From Rhynochetos jubatus (lineage: Eukaryota; Chordata; Aves; Eurypygiformes; Rhynochetidae), in assembly GCA_027574665.1 (NCBI GenBank), contig CM050655.1, forward strand, positions 10,163,170-10,227,169: a DNA stretch of 64,000 bases, read 5' to 3'. This document shows, piece after piece, positions 1 through 11,992 of the stretch. The notes beneath the pieces were generated by a model. That model did not search any database. It worked only from the letters and a program-made list of their open reading frames with translations, and was not told the DNA's origin. The position numbers and the translations under genes were made by a program. The first letter of the stretch is position 1; each line of letters begins with the position of its first letter.

Positions 1-40
1 TATTATCACCGAGGCAAATGAAAGCCTGAATAAAATTTTC
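1..40 (-). CDS. Possible partial exon of the minus-strand gene, cut by the window edge
   Basis: On the minus strand a pyrimidine-rich tract (TCTGTTTTTCTGTGGTGTTAG) ends in an AG at 41-42 and is followed by an open frame that reads ENFIQAFICLGDN to the window edge. The frame starts in phase 0, which is exactly what exon 5137-5310 needs next, because that exon ends in phase 0. A second frame is also open here, and a weak donor (GTGATA) could close the exon at 10. No better candidate for the next exon was found between 41 and 5136. The call rests only on splice signals and frame fit over 13 codons, so it remains tentative. Confidence 0.35.
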
Positions 41-3000
41 CTAACACCACAGAAAAACAGACCTCAACTGTATATTTATTCAAGCCCTCTGACAGTCAGG
101 AATCTAACTAGTGTATTATTTAGAGTGCTTTGCACATTCTCCTTTTAAGTATCTCAAACAACGGGGCTTCCAAAGATTTCTTTGGAAGACTGCACTCTCA
201 GAAACAATTTTTAATTGATAAGCAGCTTTTCTTTCCCCTTTTTACTCAGTTACATGTCTCACACCACTTTTCCCTACCTATAGTTTCCTATTCTCCGAAT
301 CCTCACTGTCCTTCAGCTATTTAACATGAGTGTTTTCTTACTCAGTATGTTTTATAACATGTTAACAATTATACAAGGCCTGGATTACCCTGTAATTCTC
401 AAGCTTGTTAGCGGCAGGCATTGGCTTTGCTCACTAAACGTCTCAAGAATTTGGCACAGTTAATATTAACTGTCCAGGGAAAGTCTAGCAGGAGACATTT
501 GATAAAGAAAACTGAACACAACTAAGAGCCAGGCAGGAGGACAAGAGGTAACATTGGAATTGCAAAACAGAGTACAAGATTATCGTTTTGCTCTACCATA
601 AATATTGGGTGCAAATTAGGTTTCAGAGGCAATAAAAAATTGAAAAATAGAGGTACTGACCCTTTTTTCTACCCACTCTTGACCGTTCCCTGATAGAGCA
701 CCCAACAAAAATTCAATAAAATAATTCTGCAAATAGAGAACCCCAGGAGTCAAAAGAGGTAGTTTGAGCAGACAGGAAAAGCTCCCTCCGGAATGCACCT
801 GGGGTTCTAGCCTCCAGAGGGCTCACAAAATCCCACATGGCCTGAGGACACCCATGGTTGGCTGGCTTTTTTTTAAACAATTCTTCTGCTAATGCACCTT
901 GTACAAAATACATGCCGTCAAGCTTCTGGGAAAGATTATGTCATGCAATGAGCAGTAAAGTCAGTTCAAGGGTACCTTTGATTCATGTGGTACTCAAACA
1001 GTTTGACAATGACTGAACATCTGGCCAAAAGTCTAAATTAAACTTTGCTAAAGACACATGCAAATATAGGTTTGCAATGAAAGGAAAAGAAAAATATGGA
1101 GAAATATAGGAGATATGTGGAGAAATATGGGAGAAAGTGAATGCTTTGATAGGGCTTAATCTTTACTTATGCCCCCAGTAGCACTTAACAGCTAAGTAAT
1201 AACAGCAGCGTAAATAGTTCAAATGAGAGTAAGGCTATCTAGTTGGACAAAACTGCAGGATCAGGCCCCTTAAGTTTAGACAGTCAAACACACGTCCAAA
1301 AAATAACGCCACTTAAAGTAGTTAAATTGCAGTCATTCCCCAAGAGAAGACAGCTCACAAATAAGAACAGAGCTCTGTAGAAGCAACTGCTAAGAGATGC
1401 CTACAAAGATATTTGGTCAAGTTTTTGAAGAATGAAATTTTTACAGAGGGAGAAGGGTAGCTGTTTCATTTACTACCCTCCCACACTTCTCAACATCTTC
1501 TCTTTAAATACGTCCAAGCAAAGCATGGAACAGTTCTTCAGTAGAGAGACTGGACCCTGAATCCTGTGAGGAATAACCTCATTAATTTTGTGACACAGTT
1601 GGCCGAGGTTTCCTTTTTGCCTTTTTAATTTCACTATATATTTTGGACCATGCTAAATGATCTCAGCTACACTGTGTCCCTGTAGATGTGGTCATTAGGG
1701 ACATGGTTAGTGGTGGATTTGGCAGTGCTAGGTTAAGAGTTGGACTTGATGATCTAAACAATTCTATGATTCTAAAGAGACATCTTTCTTCAAAAACAAG
1801 CAGAAAAAAATATTTGATTTTGAGTTTATGAAGATATACTTATGAAAACTAGCATTTAAAGAGAAAGATTTTGGAAAGTCCCAGGTTATGCATTAAAATT
1901 TCTTTAAATTTTTTAAATTCTTAAAACGTCTGTAGGACTATGTCTGAAATAATCTAAACTTTTTAATAGCAGTAATCCCACTGAACACCATTCAAATGCC
2001 CTGCAGGGATAAATACTAGGTCTATCTAGGACTAACTAGATTTAACTATCAATCTTGAAGCGCTTCAGTATTCTCTCTCCAGATGAGGCAATACTGACAA
2101 TGCTGATGGCCAAAACCCACAGGATACTCATTGCCAATGGATGACAGCAAGCTCTAAACTGTCTCGTTTCCACTTACAAAAAAGTGAGAGACGGACACAG
2201 AAAATGATATATAAAGAATAAGAAAGAGATAAATGTAGTCCTCTGAAATCAAATAAAATGACCAAGACAGGAAACTTCATATAGCTTTTCTCCATTTGAA
2301 GCAGAAACCCAGCTGGGTGTATTATATGTGCAAGAAATAAGGGCATGAGCAAAATTTTGACAAGTGGGTTGATTGAATAAGATTGGATTTCCACAAAGCA
2401 TTCAGAACAGATGAGGTTTTGGATGAGCTTGCAGAACAGCCTGGTCTTTAAAAGCCCTGTCAGAAAGCCAAACTGGGATGATCACCCACTGAAAAACAAC
2501 TTTGCAGGATATGGTAACTAAAGACACCAAGAACAAAATATTTCCTAAAGATTTTCATTAATTTAGCCAGAAAAAAAGTTAATAATCCAAGATTTACATG
2601 TTTCTTTCTCCACTAGCTTGTTAAAAAAATTAAATTCTCCCCTATAAAAATATCTTACAGCTAGAGGCTAAGAGATTAGCTTATTCTTCTTCAAAGTCAT
2701 TAAATAAATAATTAACCAACAATAGCTGTTAAGTTACCTTGACAACAAATAATTATTAATATGAGATTGCCCAAAGGAGAACGAGGCAGGGATTTCCAAA
2801 CTGGGGTGTTAATCAAACTACTTCAAAGCAACTCAGTGCTGGCAGCAGGCGGTCACTGCCTCTGGTGGATTCATGCAGCCTGACATGGAGCTGGGAGCTA
2901 CTGCAGCCTCTGGCAACAGGGGTATTTTAGCGATGTACTTCTGTATTGCAAAAGGTCAAAACTATTTTTTAAGCAAGAAAAAGGAAACAGAAGATTGGAA

Positions 3001-5136
3001 GTACCTGAATTGCAGGACCATTAATAACATGTCAGTCATACCTGGAAATTAATCTGAGCTGTATGCCCACAAGGTGTTACATAAGACACTTTGGGCAAAG
3101 CCTATGAAAGAAATGCAGGTACTGAATGCTTGAGATAACTGTACATGCTAAAAGCATCCCATATTCAATCTGTAGAAACTTAAAAATGAGAAATACTGGA
3201 GGCAGCTAATTGGAGAGATCTCACACATGCCCTTCACCTTGCATGATATTACATTCTGGTGTGGCTCTTCCTTGTTTCTGGTTGTTTCTAGTTCGTAGAG
3301 AACGAACTAATGGGAAAAGCATGACATCACTGTTCCAATCCCTTAAAGGCAGTTTCTAAGGTGGTATATTAATTCTGCAACATAGAAACTGAGAATGTTT
3401 TACTTCTCAAAACCCACATTTGACAATCAGCAGGAAGAGGGTCTTTCTAGAGGATACTTGTCAGCGAAATTTAGGAATAGGGCACGATGCTGTTGATGCT
3501 AGTAAACTAGTTACTGTTTTAGCAAACCACAACTTGCTCAGAGTGTTCTGTCAGAGCCCTCCAGGTGAGTCTCTGAATTAGATTATGCCTAAATCAGGAT
3601 AGACAGCACTACTCAAAATCCTGCTGTAATGTAAGATTGTTCCCCAATGAGTGATTTCTTGGTGCAGGATAGATAATTTTTTCCACATACTGGAAATTGC
3701 TTTGATCCTCTGAAACAAATGGCCTTTGTTCTCATTACTGAACACCTCAGAGTTACCAACAAAGATCAAAAGCATCTTTTCTTTCTAACCCAAGATAAGC
3801 ACAGACTTTCCTCTGTGCAGAAAGAACAGACCAGTGCTCAGAATTACAGTGCATGCGACTGGCATTTCCAAAACTTTGCCACCACTACGACAGAACCTGA
3901 GTCAGCAGAGGTTCTCTTCAAGGAGAAAACGTCCATATTCCTCCCTCAGAGGATTTCATTCTCTGCAGCTACAACTTTTTAGTAGGGCACAAATAAGCAA
4001 AACAAACATGCCCAACAACATTCCTTGGAAAATCTTGTCCTATCCACTTGTCCTCCTGAGAATCTCCCTACCTCTCCTGGTTTCCCATAAGCCTCACACC
4101 TTGCTCTTCAGAAGCACTTCCAAGCCAGCACATGGAAGGACCCCACACCGCCTTCCTGACCAGACTGCAGCAGCCCAGGCTGTCAACCGCCCCCTCCACA
4201 CAGCCTAACTGGACTCACGCTAACACACAATACCCACGCTTGACAACTCATGGGCTCAGCCACTGTGCCTTCACTCAGTCCATCTCAGGTTCAGACCAAG
4301 TTTGCAATAAAATGGTTCTAATCAACCTTATATTCTCAGTCTCACTAAAATTCTCAGTTTTATCCAACAGCTTCAAAAGTGATAAAATGAGGTTCTTAAC
4401 TGTGCCTGAAGTAAACCAGAAACACATGGAGTCCCACTGAAAATCCAAGACCTGTGTTTCTAAATTATTGCACTATCCTTGGAAATAACACCTAAAATTA
4501 TATTTAAATTACTGCTAGAAAAATTCAGATAACTGGGATAAATTGCCAAGAATCTTGTAATGTTGCTACACCAGAGTCAAATCTGTTACCAAAATCTGGA
4601 ACTTGAACTAGTAGCACATATTTCACACACTCAGACAATTATCAGCTGCTAGGGACTTCTGAGACTAGTGGAACAGGACAGACTGAATACATCAGCTGGA
4701 TTCAGTCCATTTAACTAAATATGAAATGCTCCACAGCCCAATACCTATCAGAGTTCTGTTATCCTCCCAGATTAACTCGTTCACAACAGATGTCCGATAG
4801 GCATACATATAATAGGCAGTAATAACACCACAAGACTATGACAGCACAACTATTTCTTTTTTCAAACAGAAGAAGATTCTTAAGAGAATGAAATATGCAA
4901 AACCAGCTCTGAGTTAGTGCAATCACTTGCTGGTTCCTCATGAATGTAACATCACATCTAAAGCACCCAGTACTGAGAAATAAAATAAATAATTAACTCA
5001 GGAAAAATTGACCAAAGGTTGCATGCTCGGATTTATCTGTACTCATTTTATTCTTCCTCTGAGGTAAGACAGTCACAGGAAACTCTCTCATGTCAAATTC
5101 CTAAGATGGACTTTTCTGCTGGGCACAGCTACTGAC
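41..5136. other. Non-coding stretch, probable intron (minus-strand gene)
   Basis: AT-rich sequence with one recognised repeat, a CR1 tail at 1681-1776. Overlapping plus-strand open frames between about 3719 and 4440 have no codon pattern or splice context that supports coding. A splice-bounded 63-base segment at 2738-2800 has the wrong phase for this gene and is treated under findings. A short imperfect repeat of the type GGAGAAATAT lies at about 1095-1130. I see nothing else. Confidence 0.5.
1681..1776 (+). repeat. CR1 LINE 3' tail, plus strand
   Basis: The stretch GGGACATGGTTAGTGGTGG, then GGCAGTGCTAGGTTAAGAG, then TTGGACTTGATGATCT and AACAATTCTATGATTCTAAA is the end of an avian CR1 non-LTR retrotransposon, read 5' to 3' on the plus strand. 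The terminal octamer-like repeat (ATTCTATGATTCTA) is the typical CR1 end. Compared with the usual tail, the roughly 20-base piece that normally sits between GATGATCT and the AACAATTCTATGATTC end is missing, so the copy has an internal deletion. Like most CR1 copies it is 5' truncated, here to about 95 bases. It is not functional. Confidence 0.85.
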
Positions 5137-5310
5137 CTGCAGCATCTGAAGATAGCCTTCTTGCGGATCGCACAGCAGGGACGATATTCGGTGGTTGTTC
5201 CTCATGCATCTCTGATTGTTGTCCCTTGAGAGAGGGAAAATTTGCCGGATAACTGTCATCCTCCCCAGAGCACTATGTACCAACTCTAATATTTCATTAT
5301 CAGTGATTTC
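5137..5310 (-). CDS. Internal coding exon, 174 nt, unidentified gene (most downstream complete exon found)
   Basis: On the minus strand the acceptor CTGTGTCTCCATTCACAG precedes an exon of 58 codons, closed by the donor CAG|GTCAGT (reverse complement of 5131-5136). Only one of three frames is open, and it runs from phase 0 to phase 0. The peptide begins [20 protein letters not shown], continues with a basic stretch around [13 protein letters not shown], and ends [12 protein letters not shown]. It looks like a real protein: mixed composition, amphipathic helix at the start ([12 protein letters not shown]), no low complexity. No catalytic motif, signal peptide or membrane segment is visible. It follows exon 18242-18295 in the same frame across an intron of about 13 kb. 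I do not recognise the gene; a protein search with the joined exons would decide. Confidence 0.75.
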
Positions 5311-7948
5311 CTGTGAATGGAGACACAGTCTTTTAAAAACATATATTTCTCCAGACATTTTAATTATTCCTTTCATTACTGGATAAATGATTTTAAAAGA
5401 AAATGGAAGAAAAAGGTTAGACACACATGCTTAGACTAGGCCAAACGTTCTTATTTTGTGTTTAATAACAATGATATTTCTTTATGCATCATATGAAACA
5501 AAAGATAACAGCGGAACTCGGTACCATCTACCTTGGCAATACTAACATACTTCAGAGGTGGTTACTCAGAGAAGAGCACCAAGGTAGTCTCAACAGGCTT
5601 CTAAGCAAAAAAGCCTTCAACCCAAGCTTACACAGAAAGAGTTTTGGTTTAACAGAATACAACCTCACTACGCCCTCAGAACAAAAGAGCAGAGGGAAAA
5701 CATAACTGTCTTTAGGAAGTCTGTCCCTTACAGCTGAGAACAACGTTACAATAAGGACGTTTCCCATAAGAACAGTAGATCATTTCTGCAGACTAATCCT
5801 AAGAATGGCTCCAGGAAGTCTTTTAAGGTTACCTATATTAGGAAAAGAAAAATAGGAGAAACTTCATGGAAGGGACCGACACATTTAGGAATGCAAGTTT
5901 CTGCACACAGAAAAATTTGGGATACGGTATAAGGAGACTCCAAGGACAGGCTTCTCTTCTTTCCAGCCTCCTCACTGTCTGAAGCGTCTTTTCAGACCTT
6001 CACATGTCCCAGCCTCCTAATCCACCCTGAGACAGAGCCTGCATCTACTGCCCTTACATTGCAACTGAAGCCAACTCAACTACATGCTTTATGTATTTTG
6101 TATTTTATAAAAGCACAAACCCAAAACCTGGTTTTTTGTACCCCGGGATAAGTAGTCTGAAATTCATGGGTTTAGCCAATCCTGAAGTCATGGCAGCGGT
6201 ACAGTTTGTGATGGTTGTTCCCTGCCAGGAGCTCACTGTGAGAGGACAGGCAGTGGCACTCTCCCAGCGCCTCCTCCCCAGGGAGCAGCCTTACATCCCA
6301 CGCAGCTCCTTACCACTGCCACCAGCAGCAGCTGTAAGTCACATCAGCCCATTTCCAGCACAGCTGGGCCAGCCCATTGCCCAGCCTTCGCAGGGTGGCT
6401 CTCAGCCCCTTGCAGGGAAGGGGGCTGCAAACAATTCATGTTGCTGTACCTGCTCGGTCAACAGGGCCCACACCTTGTGATGGGTCATCGGCAGAAGTGA
6501 ACCTGGCCCTGTACTTTTAACATTCAAGAAAAAAAAGATAGTTTTCTTGCCATTTTCTCTGTCAAGCTGTGAGAGAAATGACCATGGGGTTATTATAATT
6601 ACTTGTTACGGCTGACTAGTGCTGTAGCTTTGGCTCAATTTAGTTCTTCTTTGCCGATTTCCCATCATTTTTTAGGAACATGAATTTTTAACTTTGCAGA
6701 AGGTGAAATTCACTGTATTAATGACAGACCAACTGGTGTGGCATGAAAACAGAAAATCTGAAAATAAATATTCTTACAGAAGCCAAAGTTTTTGAGGCTT
6801 AACAGAAAATGCTGGGCAGCACCCATATCCTTGCTGGGAGACACCGAAGGATACACACGTAGTCTACAGATCCCTCCAGACTGCTGCCTTGGATTTCTTT
6901 TCTGTGGGGCTGAGGGGTGTTAAAACCACACAGTGTCTAAGCTGCAGTCTGAGGAGACACATTTTATGGGATAGCTTTAACTTATAACCCCCTAGACGGG
7001 CAAACTCACACTGAATGGCTGGAAATAGGAAAAAAGGGGAAAAAAAAATAAGAATCATCTAAATCTTAAGTTCGCCTCACATTTTGTATCCTCCCCAAGT
7101 GAGGCACAGCCTTTCAAAGCCATCTCATAACCTGTTTCAAAATGCTTAAGACATGTAAACCTAAATGTCGCAGACCAGAACTGCTTCCTCCATGGGATTC
7201 CCAGAAGTAAGGTAGTGGAGGAGATCCATTATGTTAGACACATTAACCCAGGTTCTTCCCACTTAGCTGTAGGCACCAGGTGAGTCCTGGATGTAAAAGC
7301 TTAGTTACTGTACAGCCGTACAGGAGCCTCTGGAGGGAAATTAAGAACTTAAATTGAGCTCAATCCAATTAGTGCCACCTTTTTCCAAGTGGACAGTTGA
7401 CAGTAGCTAAATCATTGTATGTCTCAGTTCAGTCATAACGCCAAGAGGAGCAAAGCTCCCGTACCTTTTTCAGCTGACGGACAGTCATACCAACAAATGA
7501 TCCATTCCTTTTAGAAATTGGGTTCCCTTTTAGAAATGTAGAAGCATAGAAAAAGAAGTTGTTGGAAGAGCTGGCAACAGAAGGTCTACGTCTGCAACGT
7601 TGAGCTCATGCTCTAGAAGCTGAAGGTAACTGTGGGCCATAGCTCACAGGGCAGTAGAGCCACAGGCAGCATCGCAGGGCGCCTCAGGCAGGTCCAGGAG
7701 CAGGAGAGTGTGGCTGAGCGCCTGAACGGCAGAGCGGAGCAAGTCACCATCATCCCTCATCCTGGAGCAGCCTGGCTGTACCTTTCCAGGCAGGGGACTG
7801 AACCCCTCTTTCTTGCCTGGTGCAGGCAGGCCCTGCAGACTTGTTTCCATAAAGTTCATGGTCCTGGCTTAGCAGTACATGAAACCTTAAAATGCAGGTG
7901 ACCGACCTATTTACAGAGAGATCACCTGCATTCAACCATAATAAATAC

Positions 7949-7970
7949 GGGGGGGGGGGGGGGGGGGGGG
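7949..7970 (+). repeat. Uninterrupted run of 22 G
   Basis: Twenty-two consecutive G residues stand in an otherwise AT-rich context (ATAAATAC before, AGTAAAAAGC after). Such runs are rare in vertebrate DNA, are length-polymorphic, and can fold as a G-quadruplex on this strand. Read errors also favour a wrong length here, so the exact count is uncertain. Confidence 0.95.
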
Positions 7971-8912
7971 AGTAAAAAGCAAACCAAAAAAGAAAAAACT
8001 AGTATATGTGAAGTTGACTCTTGTTTTACACCCATCAGAATAACAGCATATATCCAAAATTAGTTCTAAGCCTTGGAGTCACAGGGGAAAAATCATTTCA
8101 CACTGCTCTTATGATTAAAGTCTATTCTTCTAGTTATTTGTTTAAAAGTAAGGTGCTTTCTTTCCTGTATGTGATATGAAAAATTTCTCTACACTGTGAA
8201 ACTAAGCAAATAATTTACTTTGTTCGTAGAGGCTTGGTTTTTTGTGGTTGGGTTTTTTTTGTTGTTGCTTTTTTTTTTCCCCCTCCCCCCAAACAGATAT
8301 ATCCCAAATTTCCAATCTTGTTCTTGGATCATTACACAGCACAAGACAGCACACAGTCATTACTATTCAAACACGTATGTAAGCTGCATTCTAAGTAGAG
8401 CTTATCAGGTGGTTGGGCCAGGTCTGCTCTCCTTGCAACATTCCACACTTTGGCTTTCCGGATCCCATCATATTGCTACTTCAACACGAGGTAAATCCTT
8501 ACGTAACATTAATGATGGCTTCTGCTTGCTTCAGGGATATGCTGTAAGGAAGGTTAAAGAGCCTAACTCTCTTTCACTTGGCACCTTTAATAAGAGTTTG
8601 CACTTAGGCCTGTAAATATTTAATTTCTTGAATGAGTATGGAGGGAGAGAACTTCACTGAGGGATAACAGATATTCTCTAAATGCTCTTATCCCAGATTT
8701 TTCCTTTACTAAGGGAAAGAATTTTGCTATTGTGATATTTTAGGAATCAAATATTTTGGTGGGCAGACATAAGCGTAAGACTAACTACCCACCCAGGCTA
8801 GTAGCAGTTCTCACCACCCGAGTCAAGACTGAAGGGGTATTCCTTTAAACACTGCATTTTCTGTTGGTGTGGCATATTAATGGCAAAGTTTACTCTTCAA
8901 GAATTTGTGGCA

Positions 8913-8990
8913 TTCATTTATCTATTTATTTGCACACAAATATTGGTCATTTGGGGAATTCATTTATCCATTTATTTATCTGCACACAAA
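8913..8990 (+). repeat. Two-copy local tandem duplication
   Basis: The segment TTCATTTATCTATTTATTTG followed by CACACAAA (ending at 8940) recurs as TTCATTTATCCATTTATTTATCTGCACACAAA at 8959-8990, about 50 bases further on. The second copy has a 4-base expansion of the TTTA unit. It is a small, diverged local duplication with no coding content. Confidence 0.7.
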
Positions 8991-10111
8991 GAACTTCAGT
9001 TAGTTTATAATACCTAACCATACTGCTCAGGGGAATATTTAAATCTGCTCTAGTTGTGCTCAGCTATCATAACACAAATTGTGAAATGAGACAATTATGT
9101 TTCACATTACAATCTCTATTTTCCTAGAGGTAATGACAGAAAATTATAAATTTTAATGACATTAATAATTTAAAAGACCAAAAGAGATTTCCAGAAAGCA
9201 CATCCCTGAGAGAAATGGAGAATTAAACTGAATGGCAACAAAGACAAGGATGCTCATGGAGACAAGCTGCAGATGTATGTGGAAATTTTCTATTAGGATC
9301 GATACTGTTTGTTGGATTATTCTAATTCCTGTCAATGTACTATGGGCATCTATAAAAGGACAATTGTTCACTTGTTGAAAATGCAGAAAACACCCTTCAA
9401 TTAGCTGTTTTTTTAATTTTTTTGCATCAGCTTACCCTGTAGATAGATTTGTTCAACTTTAACATTATGCTGGCTTCTCTGCATCCCACGTGAACAGACA
9501 CACACATATACATAAAGGTCAACCCTTTAGGGCAAAGGCACAGTCCATTGTTCATAGCACAGAAAACACTGTAATACAAGTCTGCAAGACCACCTGTCCA
9601 ACTCCCATCCACATTGTCTTCCCACAGATCCAACACTACCTCACTTCTCTTCCTTTTACCTAATGCTCCTAAAAATCTCTGCAGGGATGTATTTATAGTT
9701 TAATTGAATTAGCTCTATTATTGTTATTATTTCTAGATACAAAGACTCTTCTCACAGGGTGTCGAGAGGTCTTTCTCAGATCACAGTGAGTTCCTTTACA
9801 GCAAAAGATCCTCTGATTTAACAAAATATTATTCCATACTTAGAAGTAATTATCTCAGAGAAAAAAGAAAAAAAAAAAGCACACAAAATGACAGTTATCA
9901 AAAGCTGGACAAAAGAACAACAACAAAAAAAATCGCCATTGATTTTAATGTGTATTTCACCAAGAAAACAACTCATCAAAGCTCATCTGACTTTGCTCCT
10001 AGCTGACTAAGACTGTTTCTATGTAATTCAACAGCATCAGGATTAGTTCAACTCTGAACCCTACAGATTTCTTTGAGAAGGATGTAGGTATACATGCAAT
10101 ACAGTCTCATG

Positions 10112-10614
10112 CATGTTTGCCATGGGTTTATCCCAGTCAGCAGATAAGTACCACATGGCAACTTGCTCACCTTCCCCCTCCTCCAGTGGAGGAGGAGAAT
10201 CGGAGGAAAAGACAAGGAAACTCATGGGTTGAGACAAGAACAATTTAATAATTGAAAGCAAATTAAACGATAATACCAGTAATCCTAACAGTACTAATAA
10301 TGTGCAATGGATATAATGGAAAAGAAAACAAATTATACAACTGCTCACCACCTGCCAACCAACTGAGAGCCAGAGCAAGAGAGACAGACCAACCCCTGGG
10401 CCTGTAAAGAAGTTGGGAATATAGGTGGAGCACCAGAAACCAAGAAAGTCCTTGACTTGGTGCAAACACTCCTTAGGAAAAACTGAACACACCAGCGTTA
10501 TCAGAACTCTTCTCAGCGCAGATCCAAAACACAGCCTCACACAAATCCAAAATGGTAGCCTTATACTAGCTACCATGAAGAACATGCTCTGTCCCAACTA
10601 AAACCAGCACATGT
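10112..10614 (-). mobile_element. Solo LTR of an avian endogenous retrovirus (LTR 10117-10609, with 5-bp target duplication)
   Basis: Read on the minus strand, the element starts TGCTGGTTTTAGTTGGGACA at 10609 and ends AAACCCATGGCAA at 10117. This is the TG...CA(A) form of a bird endogenous retrovirus LTR whose 5' end resembles common avian LTRs. The 5-base sequence CATGT is found on both sides (10112-10116 and 10610-10614) and is a target-site duplication. There is no gag, pol or env beside it, so this is a solo LTR left by recombination. The 178-codon minus-strand open frame at 10061-10597 only reads through the LTR and is not a gene. The motif TCCACTGGAGGAGG near its 3' end is shared with the LTR at 31297-32101. 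Confidence 0.85.
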
Positions 10615-11733
10615 GTAACTTTCAAGCATATATAAGAAAAGTATACATTTTGGTGAAAATAAAAAATTTTAAAAATTCTGCAGTGTCAAAGATAGCAGCC
10701 AAAAGGAGAGAAGGAAGATTTGTTCGATCAAGTAGTAAACAGAGTACCTGGAATAATACCGGAACAAAACATAGTTGTAAATTGTTAAATTCTGCATTGA
10801 AATGTATCATTTGCTAAATCTTAGGAAACAGTGTTTTCCTTGTCTTTCAATTCAATTTTTTAACTTTTATTTTGGTCTGTGCATTTGTGTGTCATTTGAA
10901 GAGATCTTAGAAAGCTTGCCCTACTAGCATCCATAAACTATCATTAAAAAGTCTGCTTTTTTCCAAGAAAAAATAAGGCATGGGGAAGTGCAAAAGAATT
11001 ATTAACTTCTTGTTGTCAGAGTAAATGCAAGTAACATTACACAGACCAATAGTTTAAAAAAAAAAAAAATAATCTTTTGGCACTTCCACATGTAGGGAAA
11101 GACTGAGCAGAATTCTGGTCTATCAGATAGTCCTGGTTCTACTCAAGCAAAAATGAAGCCATAAGAATTTTCACAGGCTCAACTGTTGATACCCATACAA
11201 CATAGAAATTTCTAGAAAAAAAAGAAAAATATTTTCCAAACAAAAGTGAAGAAAAAAAACTGCATTCATAAGGGATCTTTATTCTGAAGTCTTACGTTTC
11301 CCCAAGATGACTCTACAAGCCCTGTGCTAGGAAAACACCATTCATCATGCATTATCTAACACCTTCCTACATGCTACCCTTGGGAAAAAAGTAGTTTGCC
11401 TAGATAGACTTTATCTGATAACTACTACTCTATTTTCTGCTCATTTTTTTCAACCTGTGAAAAATATTTTCCGGAGGAAAATAAGACAGACATGCCCAGA
11501 TGATAGCTGAGAAGGCATTTGATTCTCAAATCAAGAGGAGGAGTAACTACGGATACACTGTGCATGTCAAATACACACAAACATTGGGAACTGTGCTAGT
11601 GCATCTACCAGGACAATCAAGAGTTGATTCCTTCTCCTCTCCTTTAGAAAGGAGACTTTACAGCAATTCATAGAAAAACGCAATGGAAGGATGCATGACA
11701 CCGCTATTTTGCTAAATAATAAAGGTTTGCTTT

Positions 11734-11992
11734 ATCACAGAATCACAAAATGGTCAGGGTTGGAAGGGACCTCTGGAGAGAAATCTAGTCCAACCCTTCT
11801 GCCAATGCCGATTCACCTAAAGCAGACCGCACCGGAACGCATCCAGACAGGTTCTGAAAGTCTCTAGAGAAGGAGTCTCCCCCACCTCTCTGGGCAGCCT
11901 GTTCCAATGCTCTGTCACCCTCACAGGGAAAAAGGGTTTCCTCAAAAATTATAAAGAACTCCTCCTTTCTTTTAAGTGTTGGGCCATGACAA
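11734..11992 (-). repeat. CR1 LINE 3' end, minus strand
   Basis: ATCACAGAATCACAAAATGG, GGTTGGAAGGGACCTCTGGA, TAGTCCAACCCTTCTGCC and CTCTGGGCAGCCTGTTCCA are the reverse complement of the 3' end of a standard avian CR1. The element therefore reads on the minus strand, with its tail at 11734. It is 5' truncated; similarity fades near 11975-11992. The minus-strand open frame at 11785-12081 is carried by this element and is not a host gene. It lies inside the large intron and is not expected to be active. Confidence 0.9.

Noticed and set aside
3501-3566. Plus-strand microexon candidate (acceptor GTTACTGTTTTAG, donor CCAG|GTGAGTC)
   Set aside because: Only 42 bases, opposite to the supported gene, with no partner exons in frame.
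3719-4440. Three overlapping plus-strand frames of 87, 124 and 102 codons
   Set aside because: Frames shift without splice sites and the peptides show no recognised domain.
7644-7901. GC-rich patch with open frames on both strands
   Set aside because: The possible minus-strand exon has an acceptor without pyrimidine tract and a poor donor; no family recognised.
10061-10597. 178-codon minus-strand open frame, the longest in the window
   Set aside because: It reads through a solo LTR from end to end and has no relation to retroviral proteins.
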